Below are positions 21,230 to 33,544 of a stretch of 64,000 nucleotides of DNA, piece after piece; position 1 is the stretch's first letter, and the number at the start of each line of letters is the position of its first letter. This DNA comes from Eumeta japonica. Its lineage: Eukaryota > Arthropoda > Insecta > Lepidoptera > Psychidae. A program made the translations under genes and the position numbers. The stretch is taken from the NCBI GenBank assembly GCA_005406025.1, contig BGZK01001272.1, forward strand, positions 114,970 to 178,969, given 5' to 3'. The notes beneath the pieces are model-generated. The model saw nothing but the letters and a program-made list of their open reading frames with translations, did not search any database and was not told the DNA's origin.

Positions 21230-24200
21230 GGAGAAGCTCTTATTGGGTCAACGCAAAATTATCTTACCATGAATAAATAGCAAAAGTTTGTTTTCAATAA
21301 ACTGCTTTTTTTCCTTGTTAATATAATATAACATAAACTGGTCGTAGAGTTATATTACTAAAATGTATGAAGTGAACGATCATTTTGAAGCATCGTTTAC
21401 AATATTCAAAACATGTGGAAGTACTGTAAACTGAATTTTCGTTTTTAAAACCTAATATCTCCGTATTAGTTTTCATCAAGCAGAATCTCTGCGATGTATG
21501 TAAGCTGTAAGCTGTGTTTTTTGTTCTATAATAGCACACATCTTCATATAGCAATATATCGTAATTAATTGAACTATTTTTGCCAAGAATAAATTATTAC
21601 ACGATATACGACATATTTTTAAACCAACAAAATCTCTTAAAAAGGACCTTATTTTCATCGATTTTAGATGTAATTTCGAATGACCACTGATATTTCTTAA
21701 CCGAAGAGAAAGAAAGAGAAAGAATGAAGACACACGTTGACAAAAGAAAGAAAAATAATAAAGACATTTGGTGACGTCCGTACGGGGGCGAAGCCAATAT
21801 CGTGTGCCACACCTACTACGGAGCCAATTTCGTTTGGTAATTTTGTTTATGTAGGAATACTTCTATCCTTTTCTATTTCGATGGTTCCAGTACATAATAT
21901 AAATTTAACATACATTGTTTTTGTCAAACACAAATATCAGAACATAGATTTGTTTTTTGAACACCTGATACTTTCATGCTATACAAATCACGTCTTTATT
22001 GTTACTATCAAACAGAAGCTAATGCCGTGTTTAATCACAATTTTTTCATAACAATATAACTGTGCATTGATTGTTTTCATTCATTATCAATCTGTGAATA
22101 TATATCATTATTTAATTAATAAATAAATTTAATTAATTAAATAAAAAATAAAATGACCCCTATTTAAGTTTTTATTTCTTGAGCGCTTTTAATATAAAAG
22201 AAGCCAGTGCAGTTTTACTTCTACTAAAAATAACTTAATGATTGTATAAATTTATTATTACTAGAAAATAAATCATTGAAACTTAACGTTCTGATTAATA
22301 AGCGATATTTTGGCCCAGCCAAGTCATTAAAGATAAGAAACGGTTTACTTGTGTATCTCATAAAAATTCAGTTTTAAATTAAGTTTGCCAGATTTAAATT
22401 ATTATATACTTTTTATTAAAGATGCAAGGCATTATGTATAAAAACCTTGTAAAACAATTTTTTTTGATTCAATGTTTTTCTGTTCGATCTTTTTAATAAA
22501 CTCTATTTAAAAATATAAATATTCTTTTGAATGTTACAAGTCTAGGTCTCATATAATATAACGAAATGATTTGATAATATTATTATTTGTATTGGTATTC
22601 GAATCGACTTAAAATAAGATTTATTACTCTTGCAGGCATTTTGGAATTCCAATTAAAAACTTTAGTTCCTTATAAGTGTGTACGTGGATGGGTTATCAGA
22701 ACTAAATCTCATGATACAGTAGAAGATGGTGAATACTAATCAACTTTATTCAATTACCCTTCAACAGGAGATGATATAGTAAATCTACAGTAAAATTAGG
22801 TAATTTAGCAGAAAGGACCTCCAATACATAACACAAGAGAATATTTGATTAGCGACACATGCCAATCTGTGACCGAATTTTGGCCAATTTGACATTCTAA
22901 CATAATTGTCATCGATAAAAAACATGAATAAAAAAAAAGCGCGAATACACAATAGAAACCAAAATTTTTATTCTATAAAGGTGTTGAAAATTAATAAAAA
23001 GTGAGTTTTGCTCTCATTAAATACATAACATAAAAGTTTGATTTTTAGGTGTGTGATTTTTTAGCAATTAAATTAATGTACCTATTGTAGTAGGATTGAA
23101 CGATTGGACAAAATTTTCTCTACATTATTAAATTTCAAAACAGACCCTGATAATTTACGTTTTCTGCTATTATTCTAAATAGGTAACCGATTTCTTTGAA
23201 CTTCTTTCTCAGGATAATGATATTACCAATATTCGTAAAACTGGTAAAAAAGTTGTTTTATTTGTCAACGTCATTTTATTTCCAACGAACCTTATTTCGT
23301 TTGGCACTTAATTCCTTACTTTGTATCTACTCGCAATGCTGTTACTTTTTCTTTTGCATCCGCTAGTATTAATAGGATTATTTCTTTGCTCATCGGTCAT
23401 GTGCTTGTCTTTCCTGATATAAATACTGGGAAATAGCGATTCGAGATATCTATCGCCTTAACAACTTTATTTAACTTACTACAAATCCTACAGATGTTGC
23501 TGTTCTTGAAAAGGCCAAACTTAGAAACTATTAGATATTGCTATTCATAACGGCATATTATAGTTGAAAATGTAACAAATCCTAAAGCCCATTGGCATAT
23601 ACACGTGCGATAAATACAGGATCCAAACAATACACTAGTGAAGCAGTGGCGCCTATGGTCTCCGAAACAAACATTATTACAAATGCCCACACCTACGTCC
23701 GTTAAGGATATACTTTGTAAATAATTTACGACGCGCAACAGTACATTTTTTGTCATCTTATTACAACACTAGTTTCTGTCCTCATTGAGCAACCGGTACT
23801 TCAAACTCCCTAAGTATAAGTGTAGTAATGGTATATAAAAATTGTTACGATGTAAAATGAGTTTTAAAATCTGGGAGAAATATTCTTAAACCAATAAGGC
23901 TCTAAAAGGTAGTGGAAAAAAGTTTTCTCAGGTTCACTGTTTGAAATTTCAAATGAAATGCAAATGATGAAATTTGATGCAAATCAAAATAATTTTCATT
24001 GCAGGTATTTATTACGCATTACCTATGTATTTTTTTAAATATATTTTAGACAAATGATGTAAAAAATAAAATGGAGGACGCTATTTATTCTAGTTTCGCA
24101 GCGATTATTTCTGAAAGTATTCAGTATTCACTTAATCATATAAATTTCTCAGAATCATCAAAGTGTTTTTAAAAGAACTGTCGAAATACGAAACATTGAT

Positions 24201-24234
24201 GTTTGCTGAAAATTTTTTTTTAACTTCTATTACA
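21230..24234. other. Anonymous AT-rich DNA
   Basis: Overlapping frames at 21318-21812 minus and 21737-22051 plus have no motifs. Two copies of the octamer 'atgcaaat' lie at 23958-23965 and 23977-23984. A pure A/T stretch occupies 22100-22150. I see no gene. Confidence 0.45.
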
Positions 24235-24460
24235 TATATGGAATGCCCCGCCTAGAAATATTTATTTTTGTCATTTAACCACCAAACTATGTTACCAAAC
24301 GGGTTATACAAGACACCTATACTCCAAATTTAATCGACATACATCTTGTAGTTTTTGAGTAAAATTCCTGCGGACGTAAAATTACGGACGGACGGGCGGA
24401 CATGACGTAACTATAAGGGTTTCGTTTTTGCCATTTGAGCTCGGAACCCTAAAAACGGCT
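24235..24460 (+). repeat. '...ggaaccctaaaa' repeat, 3' end, copy D3
   Basis: It ends with 'acggacggacgggcggac', then 'atgacgtaactataagggtt' and 'gctcggaaccctaaaaa', the usual closing words of this lepidopteran repeat class. The start is uncertain. Confidence 0.55.
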
Positions 24461-24464
24461 TTTT

Positions 24465-26190
24465 TATACACTTCTCCGATTTTTTAATGTAAATGTAACA
24501 CTAACTATTAAAAAATTATAGAAAAAATAATATACATATTTTGTTGAATCGTTAGCACGAATCCAATTAGTAAGTCAGTAATTCTAAAATTTTCTATGGT
24601 GAATTTCATAGAAATATGATAACTACGACATAGATTTTTTGTAAAATAAATACCCAACAGGGTCAATATTGCAGATTCAGTTGCCCCTGCTCTGTAATAC
24701 TTAGTTAGAAAATAGTGAATAAATAAATATTAATAATCTTATAAAATATTATTTACAAACACTGATTGCGTGAGGTCGATTTGTGCTTAGTGGACTTTCA
24801 CAGTTCCACTAAAATATATAAAGATCTTCAAAATATATATATTATTCTCGTCGGTAAAATTTTGCTATATGCAATATATATACTTACTTCTATAATTAAT
24901 TTTGACACATCGACAGAAGCAAATAACCGTAAGAAGTTCCTAGTTTTTTACGGATCCGTAAAACCGGATAGTAAAATAAACGCATGTTTCAAAACATCTG
25001 CAAGTAATAGCTGGTCTTGACCTCGAAAAGGCGCGCACGCAAAATCACGTGCTAACATAATGTGAGAGCTGTAAATTCTGCGTTATGTTAAAACTCAATT
25101 AGACAACGTACTGTGCATAATCCTATACGCTGTAGCGTTAAATAAGTTTTTAGAGTTCCATGCTGAATGGAACAAAAAAAATGCGGAATTTTTATAGATC
25201 CCACAAGAGCTCCGTATTTTTATTCGGACATACGAAAACAAACACAATCTACTCGTATGTTTGTGTATGTCCATTAGTCCAGCCGATTTGCTTTCAGTCT
25301 ACCGGACTAATCACTTGAAATTTGATACGCATATGATTTCTGTAACCCAATCACTTACACGAAAAACAAGTAAATTAATCTTTAATATGGGAAAATTAAA
25401 TGATATTATTAAATATTAATATTAACTTAAAGTAATAAAGTTTTGTAAATGGTACCGTGTGACATGTCAAATGAGAGTGCTCATTGTAAGGGCCACAAAT
25501 GTATATTTTTTTCTCTATAAATTTAAGATAAATAGTGTTAAAATTATTTAAACAAATGGGTGGAAATTTACCATTTTTCTCTCTTATTGTTATGCCCCAT
25601 AGCTGTATATTGAAACCAATACCCAAAATAAATATTGCGTTAGACTAGAGAATTCACCAGCTAGCTGTATTATAGTTACATATATCCCTAAGTCGTATTT
25701 TCATCTCTAATCTTATTCCTATTGATTTCATTACAAATGATATTGTGATATCAAACGCATCGATGCTTAAACGGCATCCAGACGCAATATTATTCGTCAC
25801 TTACCCCTTTATCGAGTTTCTGCAAGAATTCGCGAAATGCTTGTTTCAGATTTTATTTCAAGTCTATATTACATTAGCCAAAAAAACCATCGGTGTGATA
25901 ATTTCTGTACTGTTTGTTCTGAGACTTTGTATGTTCGACCGTGTACTGGACACCGAGTATCATAAACCTAACTTTATCTAATTACAAATATTTTACTTGT
26001 TTTTCAAATAATTGTGTAATGTACATTTGAAATGAAAATGAAACATATCATTACCAAAATGTTATTGTTAATAATTAACACATGGTGATGCCGGTATAGA
26101 CATGCTGTGCTGACCTGTGACTTCAGAACGAAAATGGGCCGGTATGATAAAATAGCACCTGACCTGACCTGACATAGCACCTTCCGTTGT
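24465..26190. other. Anonymous DNA with possible further repeat fragments
   Basis: Around 25150-25345, 'gagttccatgctgaatggaac' parts and 'tgtatgtccattagtccagc' weakly recall the D family. At 26155-26176 the word 'ctgac' repeats three times, beside 'gggccggtatgat', a combination often seen near lepidopteran TE tails. No gene is supported. Confidence 0.35.
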
Positions 26191-26194
26191 TTTG

Positions 26195-26414
26195 TTCAGA
26201 AAGTGAGAATGCCGGTGAATTCCCCGTGAATTTCTTTTCACTTTTTAAAATCCAAGTATCCCTTTCCTCCATCAGATTTCCTAGTACTCCCTAAAAGACT
26301 GACAACGCACTCGTATCTCCTCTCTAGTTACGAAAGTCCAATAGCGGTGGAGATCACCTATCTAATCTCGTAGCTCAAATGCTTGTTTTCCCCTTGAAAA
26401 TGCCATGAAAAAAA
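26195..26414 (-). mobile_element. SINE-like element, family C, copy 2
   Basis: Read on the minus strand it starts 'atggcattttcaaggggaaa', followed by 'aggtgatctccaccgct' and 'gagtgcgttgtcagtctttt', the same order as the copies at 4910 and 60000. The distal part seen in copies 1 and 3 is missing. Confidence 0.65.
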
Positions 26415-26524
26415 CAATGAAACATAATCTTACCACGTCTTATATCAATTTTTCAGTATGTAGCTACTTACTGCTTATTTAATATTTATAGATCTTAAGT
26501 GGTCAAATGGATTTATTTTGGTCA

Positions 26525-27315
26525 AATCGCCAATCGTCCGCTAGAAGCAAATTTGCATTTAGCTAATAAGGGATCGCAGAACGCACGTGTGTTCTGCGAG
26601 GCCGCATTCACTCTCCTTTCAATATCTCTATCATGTTTGTCATCATTTGTAAACAGACTACCAAAGTATACAAACTCTTTCACTTGTTCGACTATCTCAC
26701 CTTCTATAAGTATATCGCAGTCAGTCGCGTGCGCCCTTTTCAAACACCATCACCTTAATCTCTTGCGGCCCGTATGCCAACGGCGTAAGGATTACTTGGT
26801 CATCGGCGTACTGGAGGCATTTGGCAGACAACTCATCCATCCTTAGTCCACACTCATACTCTTTCAAATCATACAGACAGCTATCCATGAATAAGTTGAA
26901 TAGCCACGGTGAAGTTACACATCCTGTCTGACACCTCTGCGGATGTCAAACCAGTCAGTGTATGCCCCATTTATTCTGACACAAGTACTGGAGCCTCTGT
27001 ATAGGGATTGCAGTGTCTGTATCAATCCACTATTCAAGCTATGAATGGATAGGGTTTTCCATGGATCATTTCTTTTCACTCTATCATAAGCTTTTTCCAG
27101 ATTTACGAAAATACAGAAAACCTTTTGGCCGCTGGCCAAAAACTGTTCTGGAATGATTCGCAGAGAAAAAATTTGGTACGTACACACCATACCTTTTAAA
27201 AATCCCGCTTGCACGTCCCAAATCTTGTTTTCAGTCTCATTCACAACTCTTTCAATAATAATTTTCGCATATAGTTTGCCAACGATGCTGAGTAGGCTTA
27301 TAGGGCAGTAATTTG
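26525..27315 (-). pseudogene. Non-LTR retrotransposon reverse transcriptase fragment
   Basis: In minus-strand order I read 'PISLLSIVGKLYAKII' (about 27305-27260), then 'FVNLEKAYDRV' (RT motif A with its Asp-to-Asn neighbour changed, where families usually have DLEKAYDRV), and 'FDIRRGVRQD' (motif B). In another frame follows 'YADDQVIL', whose YADD catalytic box is at 26810-26799. After an apparent internal deletion come 'EIKVMVFEKG' and 'VEQVKEFVYFGSLF' plus 'RDIERRVNA'. This order is that of a LINE-type reverse transcriptase, which copies its own RNA at a nicked chromosomal site. The endonuclease and the 3' part are lost, and at least two frameshifts are present. The clade cannot be fixed from this alone. 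Confidence 0.85.
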
Positions 27316-27319
27316 TTAT

Positions 27320-29097
27320 TTTTATTCTATGTTATTTTTAGCTTTTGTTTTTTCTTACGTTATTTTTAATGTCTTATAAACTTAATACATTTTCAATTTT
27401 AATTAGATATTCAAATTATCTCTCTATATTTACAAAAGCATATTCCAGATAATTAGAAAAGCATTAGAAAGTATCAAAAAAAAGATAATTGTTTATTTTA
27501 CTGTAATATTTATAGTACAATTTGTATTATCTAAGTACTATTACCATTAGCATATAATTTTCAAGTAGATCTCGTGTACTATTAGTCTTTGAATTAATAA
27601 ATAAAATAAAAAAAAATAGAACTCGTGCTTGTAACGACCTCCAGGTACATTAAAATAAAACCAATAAAAATAACAATCAACACCAAAACAATATTTATTG
27701 ACGTGATTTACATAAATCACTCATAAAAATAAAATTTAGTTATTTTTTGTTTCAATTATCCAAAATAAATTTCTTGATATGTAAAAATTAACTTTTTCAG
27801 TCTCTATAAGCTTTCACGAAACAGGCGATTTTAAAACATTCATAACTCTAAAAAATTTTGTTATTTTTAAAATGCAAAAATGCACTTCACCTCACCTATT
27901 ACCTAGACTCAGAGCTAACTATAAAAAACGAATTCGCATTTTTACTGTAAATAGGGTTCCTAGTGACGCAACCGAAAAAAAGATTTTCAGTGTTAAAAAT
28001 TGAAAAATCCCTTGGACAAAAAATATTAATTACTTTTTCATAGAGATTATCATCAAGACAATCATAGAGAGCTCACATTTTACATCTTTAAAGGTATCGA
28101 TTTTCTAAATCGTTTCTTGGTACTCGTCCATCTTATAAAGAAATATTCTGTCCAATTTTTGTATAAGTTTACTTCATTTACATATCGTCATAAAACTTAT
28201 TGAATCTAGGAAACCATTATAGATTTATAGTAATTACACCGCGAATGCTAACTAAAATTAATAAAGCTTAATAGGAAAACTGGTTGAAATATTTTTTTTG
28301 GTTTTGAAATAATAAATATTGAAATTGTAATAATAAATAATTGCGAACATGGTGTGCGTATATTATTTTGGTCTTTTATCTCAAGTCGAAAGAAATAGCC
28401 GTCGGGGAAATAATTCTGACATGCATAAACAGTCCCATTTAAGACATCGTTTTGATCTATTAATACGGAATTCTTAGTATATTCGTATATTCTATTCGAT
28501 TCTATATAAAACTTCAATGTGAAATCTTCTACTACCGCTACACGTATATATAACTACGTAGGTATAATTAAGTCCATGTAAAATGTACATACATTAGATT
28601 TGGTTGTGCATTGATGAGTCAGTGAGCCAATTAGAATTTCTAACTTTATAATACTACTATAGATAGACATATTTAGTAACAATTTAACAACATAACTTAC
28701 ATAGACTAATGCTGCTGTTGGTATTTATATCCCAACGTTAATAGTAGATAAAGTAACGCCGGGTCACATGACTTTCAAAGTCCCGCCGAAACACACCCAG
28801 TATTTTCACGCGATACGCGTACATCAAATAGATAAACAGACAGAAATATCTACAGTCATCGTTTCAAGGTTATATATTGAGCTTCTAAGCTATACATTAA
28901 AATACGGGTAACAGAGACGTAACAAATCCTAGTAAGAGTGCGGTTTTTTCTAAAAGTTGTATATTGAAAAACAGATAAATAGTTACTTTTTGCAAAAATT
29001 TTTTTGTGCCCTAATGTACTATTTATGTAATTCAACTCTGTGTAAAATGTTAAATTTATATTTTTATTATATAAAAATATTATTATACATTCAAAAA
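27320..29097. other. Anonymous AT-rich DNA
   Basis: Frames at 28248-28517 and 28856-29146 on the minus strand are rich in Ile, Phe, Tyr and Asn as expected by chance here; the second runs into the mariner terminus. Confidence 0.45.
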
Positions 29098-30245
29098 TAA
29101 GGTCCGGAAAAAGTTTTTTCGTATTGTATATACAAATTGAAGACAATTTTTCATCATATTTTATTTTACAGGTAATTATAATACATGCATACTATTTTGT
29201 TCAACAATTTGTTGCCATTTTGTAGATAGTTAAATAATCCTGTTGCTGCAAAAATTTTGAGACTTCTGAGCAAAAAAACTGCGACAAATAGTTTTGACAG
29301 TCCTGTCTTGATGTCAATCTAACACTACCTAAATAATTCTGAAGAGGACGAAACAGGTAAAAATCTGAGGGTACAAAGTCAGAGCTACATGGTGGGTGCA
29401 TTGACACTTAGCAACCAAATTCTCTCAATATTTGCTGAGTGGCTAAAAATGTGTGTGGTCTGGCGCTATCATGGTGAAAAACCACATCCTTTATGTTGAT
29501 CAATTCAGGCCGCTTTCGCTCTACTTCTTGCTTGAGTCTCATCAGCTGTTGGAAATAGAGATTCAAAGTGATGGTTTTGTCCGGCGGTGATAGCTCATAA
29601 TGAACAATGCCCTTCCAATCCCACCATACGCATAGCATCAATTTATTGCGAGTTAATCCGGGCCTCCCTGTAGTCTTTGGAGATTGCTTGCCTTTTGAAT
29701 GGTCAAACGATCATGGGATTATTTCCACACGTTTTTGTCGTAGGTAATTCATTTTTCATCACCAGTAATCAATCTCTCCGAAAACGGTTCGGGATTCATT
29801 ACGTTTAAATAAAGAAACACAAAAGAATAACTGGTTCATGAAATTTCTTGCAGTGACCTCGTGTGTGCCCAAGTATCGAGCTTTTATCCAGCTTTGTTCA
29901 TAAGGGTCAAAACTATTTTGTGGTCAATTTTCAGCTCTTCAGCTATTTTGTAAAAACGAATGTACCAGTCTTGCTCTACTTTTTCCGCAATGGCATAAAC
30001 TTTATCCGCAACAAGTCGATCAAAGCGAGGTTCATCTTTGACATCATAATTACCAGACTGAAAAAGCTTGGACCAGTTTTGTCCTACACTTCGACATTGT
30101 ACCAGGACCATAAACATCACAATTTTTTTTCGCGGCTTGTGTTACATTTTTTTTTTTTGTAATAAAACTTCAAAATGTATCGAATTTCCACCATTAGATT
30201 CACTCATTTTGGTGGACAGAGAAACAATAGAAAAATGATAGGACA
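29098..30245 (-). mobile_element. Near full-length mariner element
   Basis: A decayed mariner transposase fills most of the segment. At the 3' side of the gene, 29098-29126 reads 'taaggtccggaaaaag' followed by 'ttttttcgtattg', matching the style of mariner terminal repeats, and it is preceded by A/T sequence that includes TA. No matching inverted terminus was found upstream of the start near 30240-30370, so the 5' end is lost or too diverged. Confidence 0.75.
29201..30210 (-). pseudogene. Mariner transposase pseudogene (DD34D)
   Basis: Translation may begin with 'MSESNG' at 30210, but a frameshift follows. The N-terminal DNA-binding half is seen as 'SGNYDVKDEPRFDRL' and 'IAEELKIDHKIVLTLMNKAG' (29884-30120). 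The 'TGDEK' block with the first catalytic Asp is at 29760-29758, followed by a TGA where the family has Trp. Next come 'MLCVWWDWKGIVHYE', 'VFHHDSARPHT' (second Asp codon at 29470) and 'SSDFVPSDFYLF' (third Asp codon at 29365). Those last two Asp codons are 35 codons apart, the DD34D spacing, in one frame with a single stop at 29410-29408. Mariner transposase excises and inserts the element at TA. The frameshift between the first and second Asp and the stops make it inactive. Confidence 0.9.
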
Positions 30246-30249
30246 CCGT

Positions 30250-31960
30250 CTTTACTTTTCTTTTTTTAAAATTTCATCTATTTAGTGCTATCTACTAGCC
30301 AGATATAAACAGCACAACCGAAGAGATTTTACTGCAACTTTTTACGTATAAAATACAAAACACTATTTCCCCTACATAATATATTTCTATTTTACATACA
30401 AGAGAAACAAATACACACAAACGCGCGCGCGCACACATTTCGAAAGAAGTAATGAACAAAATAGTAAACTCTTAATAGTAAATATATGAAGCTGTCGTGG
30501 ATTAGTTTTTTGGAAAAACTATCACTTTATTTGTAAATACCCCTAACATAAGAAACAAATATTCTTATATATATATAATAATGTAGAAAATTATTTTAAT
30601 TTAATACTTCACATTCACGGCATTTGAAAAGGCGATTGGTTTTAATCCAAAAATAATATTGTCTTTTGAACCTAGTGTCGTGGATACAGTCTTTGATGCA
30701 CCATAAATAAATGCAGTAAGGTACCAGACAATAACAACCTACTTTTGCCTCAAGAATAAAATTTCTGGACTAGTCTCGGGCTATGGATTAATACCTTAAA
30801 ATAAAATCAACTTGAAAAATCAATTATTTTCTACCGCAATCGGTGGTGCTTAGTCAATTTGTCATCTGAACAACGAAGTTACTTGGATGGATGTTATTTG
30901 CAATTTATTTTTTTCATAGGTGTAACACTATTTTAGTAAAAATCCTAGACGACTTCGATAACCATCGATAGCATCAGTATTACAAAATCATCTCAAATAT
31001 GACTGTTAACGGGAGAATATATGCATTCGTATGAAAAATATCCACAATAACATTTTTTCTTGTTCACTCGGCAATTACTCTATTAAGTTTTTATACTCAG
31101 AAGTTTTAGGGAGGCAAAAAGGATTCCTTTTGTTATACGGTAGGACGTCAATCACATTAGCAAGTCTTTTAGTTACGTAAATAGAAAGTAAGACGTTCAA
31201 ATACGATATTTCATACAAGTCATAATGAGGATGTAGAATGATTATACAAGCGTAAAACGTATAAAATATTACAGTGATTATTTTTGCCCGTGCTGTATTA
31301 AGAATATTAAGCTTTAATTCTATTTCAATCTCTGTTGTTCATATAACGCGACTACTATTTTTTCTTATTCCCGCTAATGGCCTTTGGTCCTACTCTGTCA
31401 TAAATTTCACGTGCATAAATTTATTTTCTCTTTTCCTGTTGAATTGTTCCTCTTCTATTTCCTATTTTTCTGTCGTTATGCTTCGAGTTAAGAACAATTC
31501 TATCTAATTCTACTACAATATCCGACTGCGTGATTTCCATGTTCATCTATTTTTATATATATTTCGTAATTATTAATAGAAAAATACGTTACTCCAGGGT
31601 TACAAATTACAATATTGTATTTTCAATTAATTACTTTTTTCTAAATAATTTCATTCGCTTGTTTTCAAAGTGAATTACAACTTGTATCAAAGAGAAATAT
31701 GTAAAGAATTTAAAAAGTTCAGGGTTGCCATTTTTCACTTGGCCGCAACCTCTTGGCAACCAGGTGTAAACAGGTGTAACTTTGATAAATTTGTACGCTT
31801 ATAACGTATCTTTATAAATCGCATGTCAAATTAAAGAACTTTAATAACAACCTCTGTGACATAATGTTGCCTGTGTCAAATTAGCTGTAAAAAACAATCG
31901 ATAATTATTAAGGATACATAAGAGCGAGAGAGAATTAGCGCATCACATTGTCCATCACCC
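30250..31960. other. Anonymous AT-rich DNA
   Basis: A CA/CG tract lies near 30415-30438. No gene is supported. Confidence 0.45.
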
Positions 31961-31964
31961 AAGA

Positions 31965-32340
31965 ACATAGTGTGTCAGCTATACGTCATTTTAAAACTGT
32001 TTCCAATCACAATTTTACTGTGGTAGAGCCATACTGTGGCCAACTTGGCTGCAGCATAAAAAATGGGCAGGCTCGAGCGGTCAAGTACCACAGTCTCACA
32101 GAAAACGGACGTGAAGTAGCAGCTTCCGCTGTTACTTTCCGTGTAGTGAATAAGAGTTCCGGTGGACCACACTCCTCTCCTCTTTCATCAATCCGATCCC
32201 TTTCCATTAGATATCCCTACTAAGAGGCTGAAAACGCATTGGTGACTCTTCTGGGGTTGCCAGTGTCTATGAGCGGAAGTGACCATCTATTCTCTGATGG
32301 CTCACCTGCTCGTTTGCCCCTCGACTATGCTATAAAAAAA
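31965..32340 (-). mobile_element. SINE-like element, family C, copy 3
   Basis: On the minus strand it begins 'ttttttatagcatagtcgag' and 'gggcaaacgagcaggtgag', then 'gaatagatggtcacttccg', 'accaatgcgttttcagcctc', and the long distal part shared with copy 1. It is the best-preserved copy in the window. Several overlapping short frames here, on both strands, are shadows of the repeat. Confidence 0.75.
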
Positions 32341-32390
32341 TCTGAAGAACAATTGATGCTACAGCCCACCCATAAATTTTCCGGCTTATT

Positions 32391-33541
32391 TTTATTGATG
32401 TGTATTTGAGCTCTTTAAGTTATAAATATTGTCTATGAATTTTTGAGATATTCGAGCTCAAAAATTTAAATGACGGTTTATACTGCACGCCATCTTTGAA
32501 AGTTCTTACTATTATCGAGCTGAAAGTGTTCAAAAATAAAGGAGGAGTAAATTATTGAATTCGTCACGCTGAAAAGATCGATTTTAGAGCTGTATCAAGC
32601 ACTTAGAGATCAAAAATCTATATAAAGACACAAAAAAAACCCAACCCTTGCTTGTCACATGCAATAACATGCAGTATACATGTTACTGCATGTAACAGGT
32701 GAGCGTCTAATAATGAATGTCCGCGAAATAACTGGTAAAACGGTAATTTTTTAAGGAGAAAAAAATGACCGGATACCAAATATCAATCCATCAAGAATTA
32801 TAGATATTATTTAAAAAAAATGATTTTTTCAAATATTTCGTTAATGATATCTTTCGAACGAACCCACCGTTTTCGATTCAGTTTTCAACGAAAGACGTTG
32901 AATTTTAAATAAAATAGTTATATTTTGCAATTTATCAGTAGAGTAGTTTAAAAAAAATTCCAAAAAAAATTGTTTAATTTTTTCTCCAACGATACCTTTG
33001 AACAGATGGACTGATGTTTAAACATTTAGCAACGTTTGAAGCTGTTATATGAGAACAATAACATAATAGATGTAATATTGCAGTTTATCATACAAAATAT
33101 CATAAAAGAAATTTTTTATTAAATTTTCTTTAACGATATCTTTTGAACAGAAAAAGCGATTTTTAGCAGTTTGAGGCAGATGCAACTGTTTGAGAAAAAG
33201 GATTATTAGGTTTTGATATAGATCGATAAAGTGGACTAAAAAAAAATATTTTCTGAAAACTTCAATAAGAGGTTTCTCAAAATCTACCAGAAAGTCTAAA
33301 TTGATTTGAATATTTTCCAGTGTAGCAAACTGCGTTTAGATTGGTAAATCCACACACACGCACACACGCACGCGCGCGCACATCTGTATTGTGGGTGTAT
33401 ATATGGACGTCTGTACATCACTCGTAAAATAATCGCAATAGATTCCTAGGACCCTAAAAGCCACGACCTGATGGAAACTCATTTTTTCGAAAATCGGACT
33501 GAAAACAGTAACTTCTCATTATTATGAAAATTTTTCAATTG
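32391..33541 (+). repeat. Dispersed repeat family A, copy 2, with tandem array
   Basis: It shares both ends and word order with 586-1445. It differs mainly by carrying three units beginning 'ttaaYgatatcttt...gaac' in place of one; the GATATC/GATACC words are at 32846, 32991 and 33135, a period of 144-145. The length difference from copy 1 is about 291 bases, close to two units. A CA/CG-rich tract lies at 33350-33382. No coding capacity is visible. Confidence 0.65.
32640..32735 (+). repeat. Repeat family B tail, copy 3, with hairpin
   Basis: The words 'cccttgcttg', an inverted repeat (arms 32657-32671 and 32679-32693, one G-T mismatch), 'caggtgagcgtctaat' and 'atgaatgtccgcgaa' match the tail of copy 2 at 20640-20700. 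It lies inside repeat A2 and has no counterpart in A1, which suggests nesting. Confidence 0.55.
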
Positions 33542-33544
33542 TCG

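Noticed and set aside
26155..26176. Telomeric or satellite tract
   Set aside because: Only three CTGAC units occur, and no TTAGG array of the insect type is found anywhere in the window.
31948..32223. Short frames on both strands as genes
   Set aside because: They lie inside SINE-like copy C3 and reflect its composition.
32839..33150. CRISPR array
   Set aside because: There are only three diverged 145-bp units, without short identical repeats or unique spacers.
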